A DNA stretch of 38,225 nt, taken from positions 1 through 38,225 of the forward strand of contig NZ_JACSWC010000418.1 of NCBI RefSeq assembly GCF_016888165.1, given 5' to 3'. The stretch comes from Halomicronema sp. CCY15110. Lineage in GTDB: Bacteria; Cyanobacteriota; Cyanobacteriia; Phormidesmidales; Phormidesmidaceae. Under the pieces are notes generated by a model. The model saw nothing but the letters and a program-made list of their open reading frames with translations, ran no database searches and was not told the DNA's origin. How positions within the stretch are numbered: the stretch's first letter is position 1; the number at the start of each line of letters is the position of its first letter. The position numbers and the translations under genes were made by a program. Below are positions 16,763 through 25,160 of the stretch, one piece after another.

Positions 16763-17149
16763 TCAACGACCGGAGTAAGCCGGCTCTGGCACAGTTTTGG
16801 TCTGGGAAGCGCGATCGCGCATATAGTTAACCCACAAATCCGCTAGTTCTTCGGCTTGCATGCGCCAGTCCGGATTCAGCCGATACATCCGCCGGGGACG
16901 ACCGCGTCCTTCGACTTTCTTCCAGTAACCGTCAATGGCGGACTGATCTTCTAAGAACTTCAGGGCGCTGTAGAGCACCGTGTCCGATAGTCGATAGTCA
17001 GAATAATCCTTTGCAAGTTTCTGAATCAGCTCTGTGCCGTAGGAGTCTTGCTGCAACAGCACTGCCAAGACATAGCAAACAGCCAGTTCCTTGTTAAGGT
17101 ATATCGGTGGTGGATCCTCAAAAAACTGATAAATATCTTCAAATTTCAT
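16763..17149 (-). CDS. PadR family transcriptional regulator
   Basis: The 128-residue protein has an excellent ribosome site (aaggag seven bases before the ATG). The winged helix spans about residues 20-100: LNKELAVCYVLAVLLQQDS, YGTELIQKLAKDYSDYRLSD, TVLYSALKFLEDQSAI and the wing VEGRGRPRRMYRLN. PadR proteins are dimeric repressors. The opening MKFEDIYQFFEDPPPIYLNK marks a cyanobacterial subgroup, and the circadian regulator Pex of Synechococcus elongatus is also a PadR-type protein, so a relation is possible but not shown. Its targets cannot be read from the sequence. Confidence 0.9.
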   Translation of the reverse strand: MKFEDIYQFFEDPPPIYLNKELAVCYVLAVLLQQDSYGTELIQKLAKDYSDYRLSDTVLYSALKFLEDQSAIDGYWKKVEGRGRPRRMYRLNPDWRMQAEELADLWVNYMRDRASQTKTVPEPAYSGR

Positions 17150-17539
17150 CGGATTTCTCCTTAAGCTTGTTGACTGGCCTTATTAGTTAATCGATTTCAA
17201 TTAGGGTTTGCAGTAACCTCATCAGCGAAAATCATGGCTGCTTTACCGAGAATGAGATGATGCAGCATTCTCGACCATCATCAAACTGCTCATGGCGATC
17301 AAGCTGGATGGCAGGCTACACGACAGGTCATGCCAATGACGGCTGTTGTGAATCCCCCTGGCGCTGGTATAGCGATCCCAAACTTGGTCTTAAGACGCTT
17401 TTGATGTCGTAGCCCAATTTTAAGCACTGAATAATATAGAAAGCTAAATCAGGGCTCAGATAGTTACTATCCGCAAATCTTGTAGACATTCTTAAATTTA
17501 CTTGGCAGAAAAATAATCGTCTAAGTTTGCTTAGAGGGC
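17150..17539. other. Spacer upstream of padR
   Basis: 390 bases lie between padR and the DUF3084 gene, both leftward. No frame is supportable. The segment ggtatagcgatccc at about 17367-17380 resembles ends of small cyanobacterial insertion elements, but no matching inverted copy was found. The stretch from 17410 on is A/T rich. Confidence 0.35.
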
Positions 17540-18967
17540 CTAATTGGGGCGCTGATCACGACGCGGGGGATCGCTGGAACTTGGCTCTGGAAAGGCTTCA
17601 CGGGGTAAAGCATCCGTGCGCAGCAGGACCTCACCATCGCGGACGGCAAATAATTCGACTTGTAACGGACCCACAGTAGGAATTGGCGCTGAAGTGATCG
17701 CCTGAATGTCGATCGGCGTGTCCAGACTCCGCATTTCTTGTAAAAAGGCAATCAGGGCTTCTGTCCGTCCCTCGGCGACCTGTAGGGTATCGCCAACAAG
17801 ACCATCTTGACGGGCGCGAAACTGGAGCGATGCAATCAGTAGGTTCAGCTTTTCGACTAACTCTTGATTGGTCAAATTGCGGGGATCAACGCTCACCATG
17901 GCCAGCCGCTGACCGGGTTCGTAGATTAGTTCATTCACCGCCGCATCGATAAAAACCTGGACACAAGGGTCGCCATCGGCCACGACACAGGGCTCACCGA
18001 TAATGTAGTTGGCCGACGAGAGCACTCGGACAACATAGGATTGCCCATCGCTAATGCGCTGCACTAGGCGATCAACGTCTTGGGATGGGATTGACAGGAC
18101 CGGATCGTCACGATCAATGCCGGGAGCAATTTCTTCAATGGCAGAGCGATTTGCCTGCCGCAGCAGTTGATCAACGGCGCGGCGGGCTTCCACGGGGTCA
18201 TTGACCCGCAACAGCACCGAGACCAGAGGCTCGTTGCGATCAACTGCCACGCTGCCGCGAAAGAGACCCTGATATTGTCGCTCCAACAGCGCGACATTCT
18301 CTTGCAGTTCGGTCTGCTGGCGTTGCAGTTCACGGAGCCGGGATTCGCGCTGGGCTATTGCGCGATCGCGCTCGGCAATGAGGCGATCGCGCTCAGCAAT
18401 GCGTTCTTGCACCGTGGCCTGCTGCTGCAATAAGTCGGCCCGCTCCGTCTGTAACCGCTGAATTTCATCTTGGAGCTGGGCCGATTGTTGAGAAACCTGC
18501 CCCAACTCAGACTGGAGGGATGATAACCGCGATCGCGACTGCTGTAACTCGCTTTGGGTCGTGCGCTGCTGTTCTACCGCCTGCTGCAAAGACTGGTTAA
18601 TGTCGGCGAGTTCCTGCTGGGCCGCCGTTTGTTCTTCGCGAGCATCGGTCAGGGCTGATTCAATATCAGTCTTGGCAATTTGTGCTTCATCCAGCTCGGC
18701 CTCAGCCTGCAAGAGGTCATCTTGAATGCGCTCTAGCTCAAACACCCCTGTGCGCAGCTGCTGACTGATGCCAAAGAGCAACGCCAGAGTAGACGCAGAA
18801 ATCACACCGCCCGTCAAAATGCTGACCACAGTAGCCGTCTGACGGGGGCGGAGGTTAAACAGGCTCAGCCGCGCCTTACCGACTCGCATGCCAATGCGAT
18901 CGCCGAGTGTGGCAATTACACCGCCGAGAATTAAGACTGCCAATACTAGAACGTAACCTGTGGCCAT
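17540..18967 (-). CDS. DUF3084 domain-containing coiled-coil membrane protein
   Basis: This encodes 475 residues. Two hydrophobic helices lie at about 3-22 (GYVLVLAVLILGGVIATLGD) and 46-68 (VVSILTGGVISASTLALLFG). Between them is the conserved basic loop RIGMRVGKARLSLFNLRPRQ. A coiled coil occupies about 75-235. The DUF3084 domain runs from about 240 to 450 (NEPLVSVLLRVNDPVEARRA, YVVRVLSSANYIIGEPCVV, RLAMVSVDPRNLTNQELVEK). The C-terminal 25 residues are Pro/Arg/Asp rich. The family is widespread in cyanobacteria and has no established role. The fold suggests an inner-membrane protein with a long coiled stalk. Confidence 0.9.
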   Translation of the reverse strand: MATGYVLVLAVLILGGVIATLGDRIGMRVGKARLSLFNLRPRQTATVVSILTGGVISASTLALLFGISQQLRTGVFELERIQDDLLQAEAELDEAQIAKTDIESALTDAREEQTAAQQELADINQSLQQAVEQQRTTQSELQQSRSRLSSLQSELGQVSQQSAQLQDEIQRLQTERADLLQQQATVQERIAERDRLIAERDRAIAQRESRLRELQRQQTELQENVALLERQYQGLFRGSVAVDRNEPLVSVLLRVNDPVEARRAVDQLLRQANRSAIEEIAPGIDRDDPVLSIPSQDVDRLVQRISDGQSYVVRVLSSANYIIGEPCVVADGDPCVQVFIDAAVNELIYEPGQRLAMVSVDPRNLTNQELVEKLNLLIASLQFRARQDGLVGDTLQVAEGRTEALIAFLQEMRSLDTPIDIQAITSAPIPTVGPLQVELFAVRDGEVLLRTDALPREAFPEPSSSDPPRRDQRPN

Positions 18968-19015
18968 GCGCCCGTTACCTGCGATTCATGACCACTCTAC
19001 TGCACAGCTTTCCGA

Positions 19016-19687
19016 TTACGTGAACTGCTGACTGAGATTCACCGGGTCGTGCACGGTAATCTTCTTTTTGTGGATAGCAATCATGCCTTCTTGGCGAAGA
19101 TCGCCCAGTAGGCGAGTCACTGTGACCCGGGTGGAGCCGATCGCTTCAGCGATCGCCTGGTGTGACAATTTCAGATCAATCGTGATGCCATCGGAGCTAG
19201 GCATCCCAAAGTCCCGACACAAAATCAGCAAAAAGCTAACGAGCCGAGAGCCCATATCGCGATGGGCCAGAGTTTCGATCATCATCTCGGTTTGCAAAAT
19301 CCGCGATGACAATCCTTTCAGCATCACCATCGCCAGCTCTGGATTTTCGGTCAGCGCTGGCTGCACCTGATCAATCGGCAAAGACAGCAACTCTACCGGC
19401 GTAAAGGCCACCGCGTGGTAAAAGCGATCAGAGCGCTCACCTGTGATCAGTGACAGAACCCCAAAGACGCTGTTTTCTCGCAGCAGCGCCACGGTAATTT
19501 CTTCGCCAATTTCATAGACTCGCGAAAGCTTGACCGCCCCTTTCATCAAAAAATAGACGCGCTCGGCGGGGTCGCCGGGAAAAAAGATTGTCTTGCCGCG
19601 CTCATAGGTTTCAATGACCGGGGGAAAAGCTCCACCCGCCAGTTGGCGAAACGCATTGGCTAAGGGCTTGTCCTGCGCTGCTATCAT
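19016..19687 (-). CDS. ntcA: Global nitrogen regulator NtcA
   Basis: The ATG at 19687 gives 223 residues, the usual NtcA length (a longer in-frame TTG start at 19717 is unlikely). The cyclic-nucleotide-like effector domain ([40 protein letters not shown]) binds 2-oxoglutarate. The long dimer helix ([20 protein letters not shown]) and the helix-turn-helix ([20 protein letters not shown]) are nearly canonical, as is the [10 protein letters not shown] tail. NtcA activates nitrogen-assimilation genes at GTA-N8-TAC sites. I found no such site upstream of its own gene, where autoregulation is common in other cyanobacteria. Confidence 0.97.
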   Translation of the reverse strand: MIAAQDKPLANAFRQLAGGAFPPVIETYERGKTIFFPGDPAERVYFLMKGAVKLSRVYEIGEEITVALLRENSVFGVLSLITGERSDRFYHAVAFTPVELLSLPIDQVQPALTENPELAMVMLKGLSSRILQTEMMIETLAHRDMGSRLVSFLLILCRDFGMPSSDGITIDLKLSHQAIAEAIGSTRVTVTRLLGDLRQEGMIAIHKKKITVHDPVNLSQQFT

Positions 19688-20192
19688 CTTGAGTCCACTT
19701 TTGTCTGCTGGAACCAAACATTACGATAGCCACATCTTACTGAAACTCACGGAAACGCCCACCGATGGAGGCACGTTTTGTGGTTATTGGGCCTTTAAGA
19801 AATGCAAACCGTAATGCATTAACCGACTATTAATGCGACTTATGAGAAGACGTTTTGTATCCAACGATACTCGGGACGAACAAAGCCGGAGAAAATCTGA
19901 GGGAATCTGCCTGTAGGGCGCGATCGCGGCTCTGAATTCCTCCATTTTTCGTAACAAAGATATCAATTTCCTCTCGAAGGGTGATCGATCCAAGACGGCG
20001 ATCGCCCCCCGACTCAATGCCCACAAGCACTACCAGCAGACGGATTGAGCATCCGCAATTAATCCCGACAAAAATAGTCGGGTATATTTGACCCGTGTTT
20101 TTTGACCGTGATACTATTCGCGAAGTTCAGTTAAAACAGCTCTGTTGTTGCTACTGCACTAATGTCCATCCCGCGAGAGAGCACAGAAAACT
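19688..20192. other. Divergent promoter region ntcA / thrC
   Basis: 505 bases separate the two divergent genes. Short frames at 19784-20030 have no recognisable product. The region contains a HIP1 site near 19921, the palindrome cccgac-N7-gtcggg at 20064-20082 and a good candidate promoter for thrC. No GTA-N8-TAC element was seen. Confidence 0.45.
20064..20117 (+). promoter_or_regulatory. Candidate sigma-70 promoter of thrC with adjacent palindrome
   Basis: TTGACC at 20088-20093 and TACTAT at 20112-20117 are separated by 18 bases, an acceptable -35/-10 pair. Transcription would start near 20124, about 70 bases before the thrC ATG. Directly upstream lies the inverted repeat cccgac (20064-20069) / gtcggg (20077-20082), which could be an operator. 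A second ttgacc at 20102 overlaps the spacer. Confidence 0.5.
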
Positions 20193-21515
20193 ATGACCCA
20201 GGCCATTGAGCAGCCCAAAACCCTATCAACCGCCGCTTCCTTGGGCCCGACTTTTTCGGCGTTGCGCTGCCGTGAATGTGGCGAAACCTATGACCTTGGC
20301 GCGAAGCACGTTTGCGAAGATGTTTGCTTTGGCCCCTTAGAAGTGGTGTACGACTACGACCTGATCCGTCAGCGGGTGAGTCGTGCCAGCATTGAAGCGG
20401 GGCCAAAGTCGATTTGGCGCTACAAAGAGTTTTTGCCTGTGGCCTCGGATAATCCCATTGATGTCGGGACCGGCATGACCCCTCTACTCAAGGCGGATCG
20501 CCTCGCTCGACGCTTGGGGCTGAAGTCTCTCTACATCAAAAACGATGCGGTCAATATGCCCACCTTAAGTTTTAAGGACCGTGTCGTGTCGATCGCTCTT
20601 AGTCGCGCTCGCGAACTCGGCTTCACCACCGTTTCTTGTGCCAGCACGGGTAATCTGGCGAACTCCACCGCCGCGATCGCGGCTCATGCCGGACTCGACT
20701 GTTGCGTCTTCATCCCGTCTGATTTGGAAGCGGGCAAAGTACTGGGCACGCTGATTTACAATCCCACCGTGATGGCGGTGAAGGGCAACTACGACCAGGT
20801 CAACCGCCTATGCTCTGAAGTGGCGAATACTCAGGGTTGGGGCTTCGTGAACATTAACCTCCGCCCCTACTACTCCGAAGGTTCCAAAACCCTGGGCTAT
20901 GAGGTAGCTGAGCAACTGGGTTGGCAACTGCCCGACCACATTGTCGCCCCGTTGGCCTCGGGCTCTCTGTTCACCAAGATCTACAAGGGCTTCCAAGAGT
21001 TCGTGAAGACGGGCTTGGTGGAGGCCAAGGATGTCCGCTTTAGCGGTGCCCAGGCCGAAGGCTGCTCCCCGATTTCCCAAGCTTTTAAAGAGGGGCGAGA
21101 TTTCGTCACTCCCGTGAAGCCCAACACGATTGCCAAGTCCATCGCGATTGGTAATCCCGCTGATGGTATCTACGCCCTCGACATTGCCCGCAAGACCAAC
21201 GGCAATATTGAAGATGTGACCGATGCCGAAATCATTGATGGCATCAAGCTCTTGGCGGAAACCGAAGGCATCTTTACCGAGACGGCTGGCGGTACTACGA
21301 TCGCCGTGCTTCAGAAATTGGTCGAAGCCGGGAAAATCAACCCCGACGAAACGACGGTGGCCTATATCACTGGTAATGGCTTGAAGACTCAGGAAGCCGT
21401 GCAGGGATACATTGGTGAGCCGTTGACCATCGAGCCGAAGCTCGAAAGTTTTGAGCGGGCCTTAGAGCGGGCTCGCACCCTGGAGCGTTTGGACTGGCAA
21501 CAAACCTCCGTTTAA
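20193..21515 (+). CDS. thrC: Threonine synthase
   Basis: The 440-residue PLP enzyme of fold type II converts O-phosphohomoserine to threonine. The lysine that binds PLP is K128 in NMPTLSFKDR. CASTGNLANSTAA binds substrate or phosphate, and ETAGGTTIAVL lies toward the C-terminus. At the N-terminus four cysteines (C26, C29, C41, C45: RCRECGETYDLGAKHVCEDV) form a zinc-ribbon-like element. The next gene, 167 bases downstream after a terminator-like hairpin, encodes a ThiS/MoaD-like protein. That neighbourhood recurs in other bacteria and leaves open a sulfur-linked reaction besides threonine formation. Confidence 0.93.
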   Translation: MTQAIEQPKTLSTAASLGPTFSALRCRECGETYDLGAKHVCEDVCFGPLEVVYDYDLIRQRVSRASIEAGPKSIWRYKEFLPVASDNPIDVGTGMTPLLKADRLARRLGLKSLYIKNDAVNMPTLSFKDRVVSIALSRARELGFTTVSCASTGNLANSTAAIAAHAGLDCCVFIPSDLEAGKVLGTLIYNPTVMAVKGNYDQVNRLCSEVANTQGWGFVNINLRPYYSEGSKTLGYEVAEQLGWQLPDHIVAPLASGSLFTKIYKGFQEFVKTGLVEAKDVRFSGAQAEGCSPISQAFKEGRDFVTPVKPNTIAKSIAIGNPADGIYALDIARKTNGNIEDVTDAEIIDGIKLLAETEGIFTETAGGTTIAVLQKLVEAGKINPDETTVAYITGNGLKTQEAVQGYIGEPLTIEPKLESFERALERARTLERLDWQQTSV

Positions 21516-21574
21516 CAGCGTTTTCTTTGAGTTTTCTGGAAGCTTTTCCGTGAAAACTCACTCTCGCGTAGTCG

Positions 21575-21614
21575 CAGCCTGCCTTTGTTGACACAAACAA
21601 GGGTAGGCTGTTTT
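21575..21614 (+). terminator. Hairpin terminator after thrC
   Basis: The arms 21575-21589 and 21596-21610 pair over 15 bases including two G-U wobbles, with a 6-base loop, and tttta follows. Placed between thrC and the sulfur-carrier gene, it may reduce rather than fully block read-through. Confidence 0.7.
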
Positions 21615-21682
21615 ATCGGACGACTTTTAGGTGAGCGATCGCCTAACCCTACAATTTTTGACCTTTTGATTTTTGACTAGCT

Positions 21683-21958
21683 ATGGCCATCAAAGTTCTG
21701 ATTCCCACTCCCCTGCAAAAATTCACCAATAACGAAGCGACGGTCGAGTGCGACGCCGCCAACATTGGTGGTTTGATGGATACCCTGGATTCCCACTTTC
21801 CCGGTATCAAAGCTCGCCTCTGCGACGACCAAGGTGAACTGCGCCGCTTTGTGAATTTCTACGTCAACAGCGAAGACATCCGCTTTTTAGATGGCAAAGA
21901 CACCGCCCTGAGCGACGGCGATGAAGTCAGCATTGTGCCTGCTGTTGCGGGAGGCTAG
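21683..21958 (+). CDS. MoaD/ThiS family sulfur-carrier protein
   Basis: The 91-residue ubiquitin-like protein ends VAGG, the diglycine tail that is adenylated and turned into a thiocarboxylate in ThiS, MoaD and CysO. Beta-grasp features include [46 protein letters not shown] and [16 protein letters not shown]. The position next to thrC resembles the CysO-CysM and HcyS arrangements, in which a carrier supplies sulfur to a PLP enzyme. The activating E1-like enzyme is not in the window, so MoeB/ThiF elsewhere must act. The role is inference; the family is firm. Confidence 0.92.
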   Translation: MAIKVLIPTPLQKFTNNEATVECDAANIGGLMDTLDSHFPGIKARLCDDQGELRRFVNFYVNSEDIRFLDGKDTALSDGDEVSIVPAVAGG

Positions 21959-22039
21959 GCGATCGCTGCCTTATCTAAGAGCAATTGCTACGGTTTGTCT
22001 GCGATCGCGATCGCTCCCCAGACCCGAGATTCATAATGG

Positions 22040-22077
22040 AGGTGTAGAGATGTCAGCCTGAGTCTCTGCACCTTTTT
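22040..22077 (+). terminator. Hairpin terminator after the sulfur-carrier gene
   Basis: The arms 22040-22050 (aggtgtagaga) and 22063-22073 (tctctgcacct) pair over 11 bases with one G-U, a 12-base loop, then ttttg. It is a standard factor-independent terminator shape. Confidence 0.75.
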
Positions 22078-22133
22078 GCGTTGTGGCGGCCATACCTTAG
22101 CTATGGCGCATCCCTGTCAGGAGGAACTTCATC

Positions 22134-22739
22134 ATGACGGCAACCCATCGCATCATCGGCATTGTCGGCAGCTATCGCAAAGACGGCACCATCGATACCG
22201 CCGTGACCGCAGTTTTGGCGGCGGCGCAAGCCGCTGGCGCAGAGACCCACAAGATTTATTTGCAAGATCAGCACATCGAATTTTGCACCAACTGCCGTGC
22301 CTGTTTACAGCAGCCGGGACCACAGCGAGGCAAGTGTGTGTTGCATGACGACATGGCGGCCATTTTGGATCAACTGGATGCCGCCGATGGGTTGGTGTTG
22401 GGGGCTCCGGTCAACTTTGGCAATGTAAATGCGCTCACCCAGCGCTTTGTGGAACGCTGCGTCTGCTATGGCTACTGGCCTTGGGGACAAAAAGCACCGT
22501 CGGCACGTCAGTCCCAGATGACGAAACGGGCGGTGCTGGTGTCTTCGAGTGCTGCCCCCGGATTTTTGGCCCGCTGGCTCACCAGCGTGACCAAGACGCT
22601 GCAGCAACTGGCGACGCTACTCGGGGCGAAACCCATTGGCACACTGTGGATTGGCATGATCGATCCCCAAGCTGCGCAGTTGTCGCCGCGCGTGCAACGG
22701 CGAGCCCAAAAACTGGGCCAGCGCCTCGCCACGACATAA
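22134..22739 (+). CDS. NADPH-dependent FMN reductase / flavodoxin family protein
   Basis: This encodes 201 residues after a strong caggagga ribosome site. The flavodoxin-like fold shows the FMN phosphate loop GIVGSYRKDGTID, the cysteine-containing CTNCRACLQQ segment, and a GLVLGAPVNFGNVNALTQRF stretch that contacts the isoalloxazine ring. The family (NAD(P)H-dependent oxidoreductases of the WrbA/iron-sulfur flavoprotein type) reduces flavins, quinones or metals. The CTNC-x2-C pattern near residues 45-52 recalls iron-sulfur flavoproteins but lacks the full four-cysteine spacing. The substrate cannot be predicted. It ends convergently with maf. Confidence 0.85.
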   Translation: MTATHRIIGIVGSYRKDGTIDTAVTAVLAAAQAAGAETHKIYLQDQHIEFCTNCRACLQQPGPQRGKCVLHDDMAAILDQLDAADGLVLGAPVNFGNVNALTQRFVERCVCYGYWPWGQKAPSARQSQMTKRAVLVSSSAAPGFLARWLTSVTKTLQQLATLLGAKPIGTLWIGMIDPQAAQLSPRVQRRAQKLGQRLATT

Positions 22740-22774
22740 CCTTAGGAATCATGGTGAACATGGCGGGCGATCGC

Positions 22775-23374
22775 TCAACTCGCGGACCAAAAATCAGTGA
22801 TGTCGTATCCCAGTTCGTGGATGAGCTCTCGCAGCAGCGGCATACTCAAGCCCAGGACGTTGGTGTGGCAACCGTCAATCTTTTCAATAAAGCAACTCCC
22901 TTTGCCATCGATGGCAAAGGCTCCGGCACAGCCTAGCGGTTCCCCCGTCGCCACATAATCGGCAATTTGGCGATCGCTCACGTTGGCAAAGTAGACCTGG
23001 GTGACACGACAGCGTACCAGTGATTTTTGCTGCACGGTATCGATCAGGGCATGGCCCGTGTACAGGTCCCCCATACTGCCGCGCATGGCATGCAGGCGCG
23101 CGATCGCATCCGCCGGACTGTCCGGTTTGCCATAAATTTGGCCGTTAAACACCAGCACCGAATCACACCCCAACACCAAGGCCCGCTTAAACTGCGACGC
23201 GACTAGCTGCGCTTTGCTCTGGGCCAGCGTGTTCACCAACCGCGCTGGCTCCGTAATTTGCACTTGATCTTCATCAAAGTTGCTGGGGCAGGTGTAGACC
23301 GAGATGCCAGCAGTAGTCAGCAACTTGCGGCGCGCCGATGACGCGGATGCCAGTACAAACTGCAAGTCTTCCAT
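22775..23374 (-). CDS. maf: Maf family nucleoside triphosphate pyrophosphatase
   Basis: Starting at the ATG at 23374 gives 199 residues ([19 protein letters not shown]); the longer frame would need TTG at 23407. The hallmarks are the N-terminal [12 protein letters not shown] loop, the acidic [16 protein letters not shown] active site and the [18 protein letters not shown] segment. Maf proteins hydrolyse canonical and modified nucleotides to monophosphates, preventing their use in nucleic acids, and overproduction can inhibit septation. The gene order (FMN reductase - maf - cyanoP) gives no functional link I can defend, apart from its close spacing to the psbP-like gene upstream (177 bases). 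Confidence 0.94.
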   Translation of the reverse strand: MEDLQFVLASASSARRKLLTTAGISVYTCPSNFDEDQVQITEPARLVNTLAQSKAQLVASQFKRALVLGCDSVLVFNGQIYGKPDSPADAIARLHAMRGSMGDLYTGHALIDTVQQKSLVRCRVTQVYFANVSDRQIADYVATGEPLGCAGAFAIDGKGSCFIEKIDGCHTNVLGLSMPLLRELIHELGYDITDFWSAS

Positions 23375-23423
23375 AAATGAATCTGCCGTATAAGTAGGTA
23401 GGCACAACTATTTCGCAGACAGG

Positions 23424-23490
23424 TTTCGACTCCGCTCAACCCTCAATTTCTTTCCTAGCAAGCAATATTGCTCATTGAGGAGAGTCGAAA
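23424..23490. repeat. Imperfect inverted repeat between maf and cyanoP
   Basis: The segment tttcgactccgctcaa (23424-23439) is partly mirrored by ttgaggagagtcgaaa (23475-23490); the outer seven to nine bases pair fully. Such arms are common in small cyanobacterial repeats, but I see no second copy in this window. Confidence 0.4.
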
Positions 23491-23551
23491 TCAGCCGCCA
23501 GGTTACCGTTTAATGGGACCCAGTTACCTAGAAGGTCAGAACCGCTGTCAA

Positions 23552-24091
23552 CTAATCTACCGAGAATGAGGCAACGGACTGCTTCATCAAGTCTGCCATC
23601 TTTTCCCAACGGCTTTCAATGGTCGAGGCGTTGTAGGTAAAGAGCTTGCCCCGCCGCACCACCACACTGGCCAAGTTATGGCGAATACCGGAGGGGAGAT
23701 CGGCGATGTATTCGAGAATGTAGTAAGGCTCACCGTCGCGATCGATCTCGATCGCATTCGCCAGTTCCACTTCCCGGTCTTCACCGGCCATGGCGTTCAG
23801 ACTTTTGGAAAGCTTGTAGCCAACTTCCGTCGGGGTGCCCAAATCTTTGAGAGTTTGGCCTTCGGGCACGTCACTGATCACCACGCTGATATTTTCGGTT
23901 TCATTCACAATGTCGTGAAACACCACATCGGCGTTACCCGAAACTTTGACCTCAGTCCAGCCAGCGGGATAGAGGAACCGATAACCGTCGTAGGTATCGG
24001 TATAGGACTGCAAGCCCGCGCCCGCGCTGACACAGCCCTGTAGGACTAGGGCCGTCACTACTAGAAGTAACGCTGTGAGTCGTTTCAGCAT
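23552..24091 (-). CDS. cyanoP: Photosystem II CyanoP (PsbP-like) lipoprotein
   Basis: The 179-residue precursor has a signal peptide with lipobox LQGC (Cys20), so it becomes a lipid-anchored thylakoid-lumen protein. After it the PsbP fold is evident: SYTDTYDGYRFLYPAGWTEV, DVVFHDIVNETENISVVISD, PYYILEYIADLPSGIRHNLA and LFTYNASTIESRWEKMADLM. CyanoP takes part in early photosystem II assembly near the D2 protein. Length and layout are normal. The next gene upstream on the same strand is the methyltransferase at 24262, 170 bases away. Confidence 0.95.
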   Translation of the reverse strand: MLKRLTALLLVVTALVLQGCVSAGAGLQSYTDTYDGYRFLYPAGWTEVKVSGNADVVFHDIVNETENISVVISDVPEGQTLKDLGTPTEVGYKLSKSLNAMAGEDREVELANAIEIDRDGEPYYILEYIADLPSGIRHNLASVVVRRGKLFTYNASTIESRWEKMADLMKQSVASFSVD

Positions 24092-24261
24092 AAGTCTTTC
24101 TCAATACGTGCGATCGCCAAACCCTATCTTCTCATTTCATGGAAGGAATATTGAAGTAAAACTCGAATTACTGGGGAACGAACAATGGACAATTGGCGGC
24201 TCAATCGGTGACTGAACTCAGTAGTTTAGCGGGAGGTGATGAAGCTATTTGATGAACCAGA

Positions 24262-25020
24262 TTAGGCCGTGGGCGATGGGGCCGCAGCCGGTTTCGTAAA
24301 GAACAGCAAGTGCTGCTGTGGCAGCGATTCCTCCGTCTTCAACCATTCGAAACCCACGGTGGCTAACTCGCGTTTCACTTGCGCCTCGCTCATCTTGTGC
24401 AGGCGCTTAATCATGACCAACGGATTTTCGGCCCGATATTCTGCCAGCACGACTTGCCCGCCGGGTCGCAGCGCTATCCACAGGTGCTCCAGCATTTCAC
24501 GGGGATACTCAAATTCATGATAAGCATCGACCATCAGCGCTAGGTCAATGCTCTCCGGGGGCAACTGTGGGTCGGCAGTGGTGCCCAGCACGGGCTTGAC
24601 GACGGTGAGGGTCTCTTCCGTAATGCGCTGATTGAGCAAATCAATCATCTCGGGCTGCACATCGACCGCCAAGACTTTACCGCTCGGAACGGCTTGGGCC
24701 AGCCGTTGGGCCATGTAGCCACTGCCAGCGCCAATATCCGCCACGATCGCATCCAGGTCGAGGTCTAATAAATCCACCACCCGTTGAGGATGTTCTTGCA
24801 GTTCACGACTAGGCCGCTCTAGCCAATAGGCTCCTTCATAACCCATCACCTGGGCAATTTCTCGCCCCATGTAGACTTTCCCGATGCCGTCTTGGCTAGG
24901 TTGTTTGTATCGATAAGCCGTACTGCTATCGATGAATTGATTGGCCTGACAGGCCCACAGGGTCAGACAGCAACAGCACAGCACCACCCAGCGGAAACTC
25001 ATTTGCAAGCGGCAGTTCAT
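24262..25020 (-). CDS. SAM-dependent methyltransferase with lipoprotein-like signal
   Basis: This encodes 252 residues. The N-terminus has a basic start, a hydrophobic run (WVVLCCCCLTLWAC) and then QANQF, which looks like a lipoprotein signal although W at -2 is unusual. The class I methyltransferase domain covers about 85-245: motif I VADIGAGSGYMAQRLA, acidic VLAVDVQPEMIDLL, motif II LALMVDAYHEFEYP and LRPGGQVVLAEYR. All motifs for binding S-adenosylmethionine are present. If the signal is used, the enzyme would sit outside the cytoplasm, where SAM is not expected; internal Met starts exist (M6) but would still keep most of the hydrophobic run. The substrate is unknown. Confidence 0.85.
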   Translation of the reverse strand: MNCRLQMSFRWVVLCCCCLTLWACQANQFIDSSTAYRYKQPSQDGIGKVYMGREIAQVMGYEGAYWLERPSRELQEHPQRVVDLLDLDLDAIVADIGAGSGYMAQRLAQAVPSGKVLAVDVQPEMIDLLNQRITEETLTVVKPVLGTTADPQLPPESIDLALMVDAYHEFEYPREMLEHLWIALRPGGQVVLAEYRAENPLVMIKRLHKMSEAQVKRELATVGFEWLKTEESLPQQHLLFFTKPAAAPSPTA

Positions 25021-25160
25021 GACAATGTTCTGGGGCTGAGGATGACTCTTTCAGCTTAGTGGTTAACTTGGCAGAAAGCAGCAGGCAGCAGCGATGTCAG
25101 GAACCACATTTGAGCGTCGCATAATATCGGGGCAAACACAGCGGCGGACTCGCAAAGCAT

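Noticed and set aside
19784-20030. Small frames between ntcA and thrC
   Set aside because: No homology pattern and they lie across the presumed promoter region.
19688-20192. NtcA binding site (GTA-N8-TAC) in front of ntcA
   Set aside because: Each GTA in the spacer was followed to position +8 and none had TAC.
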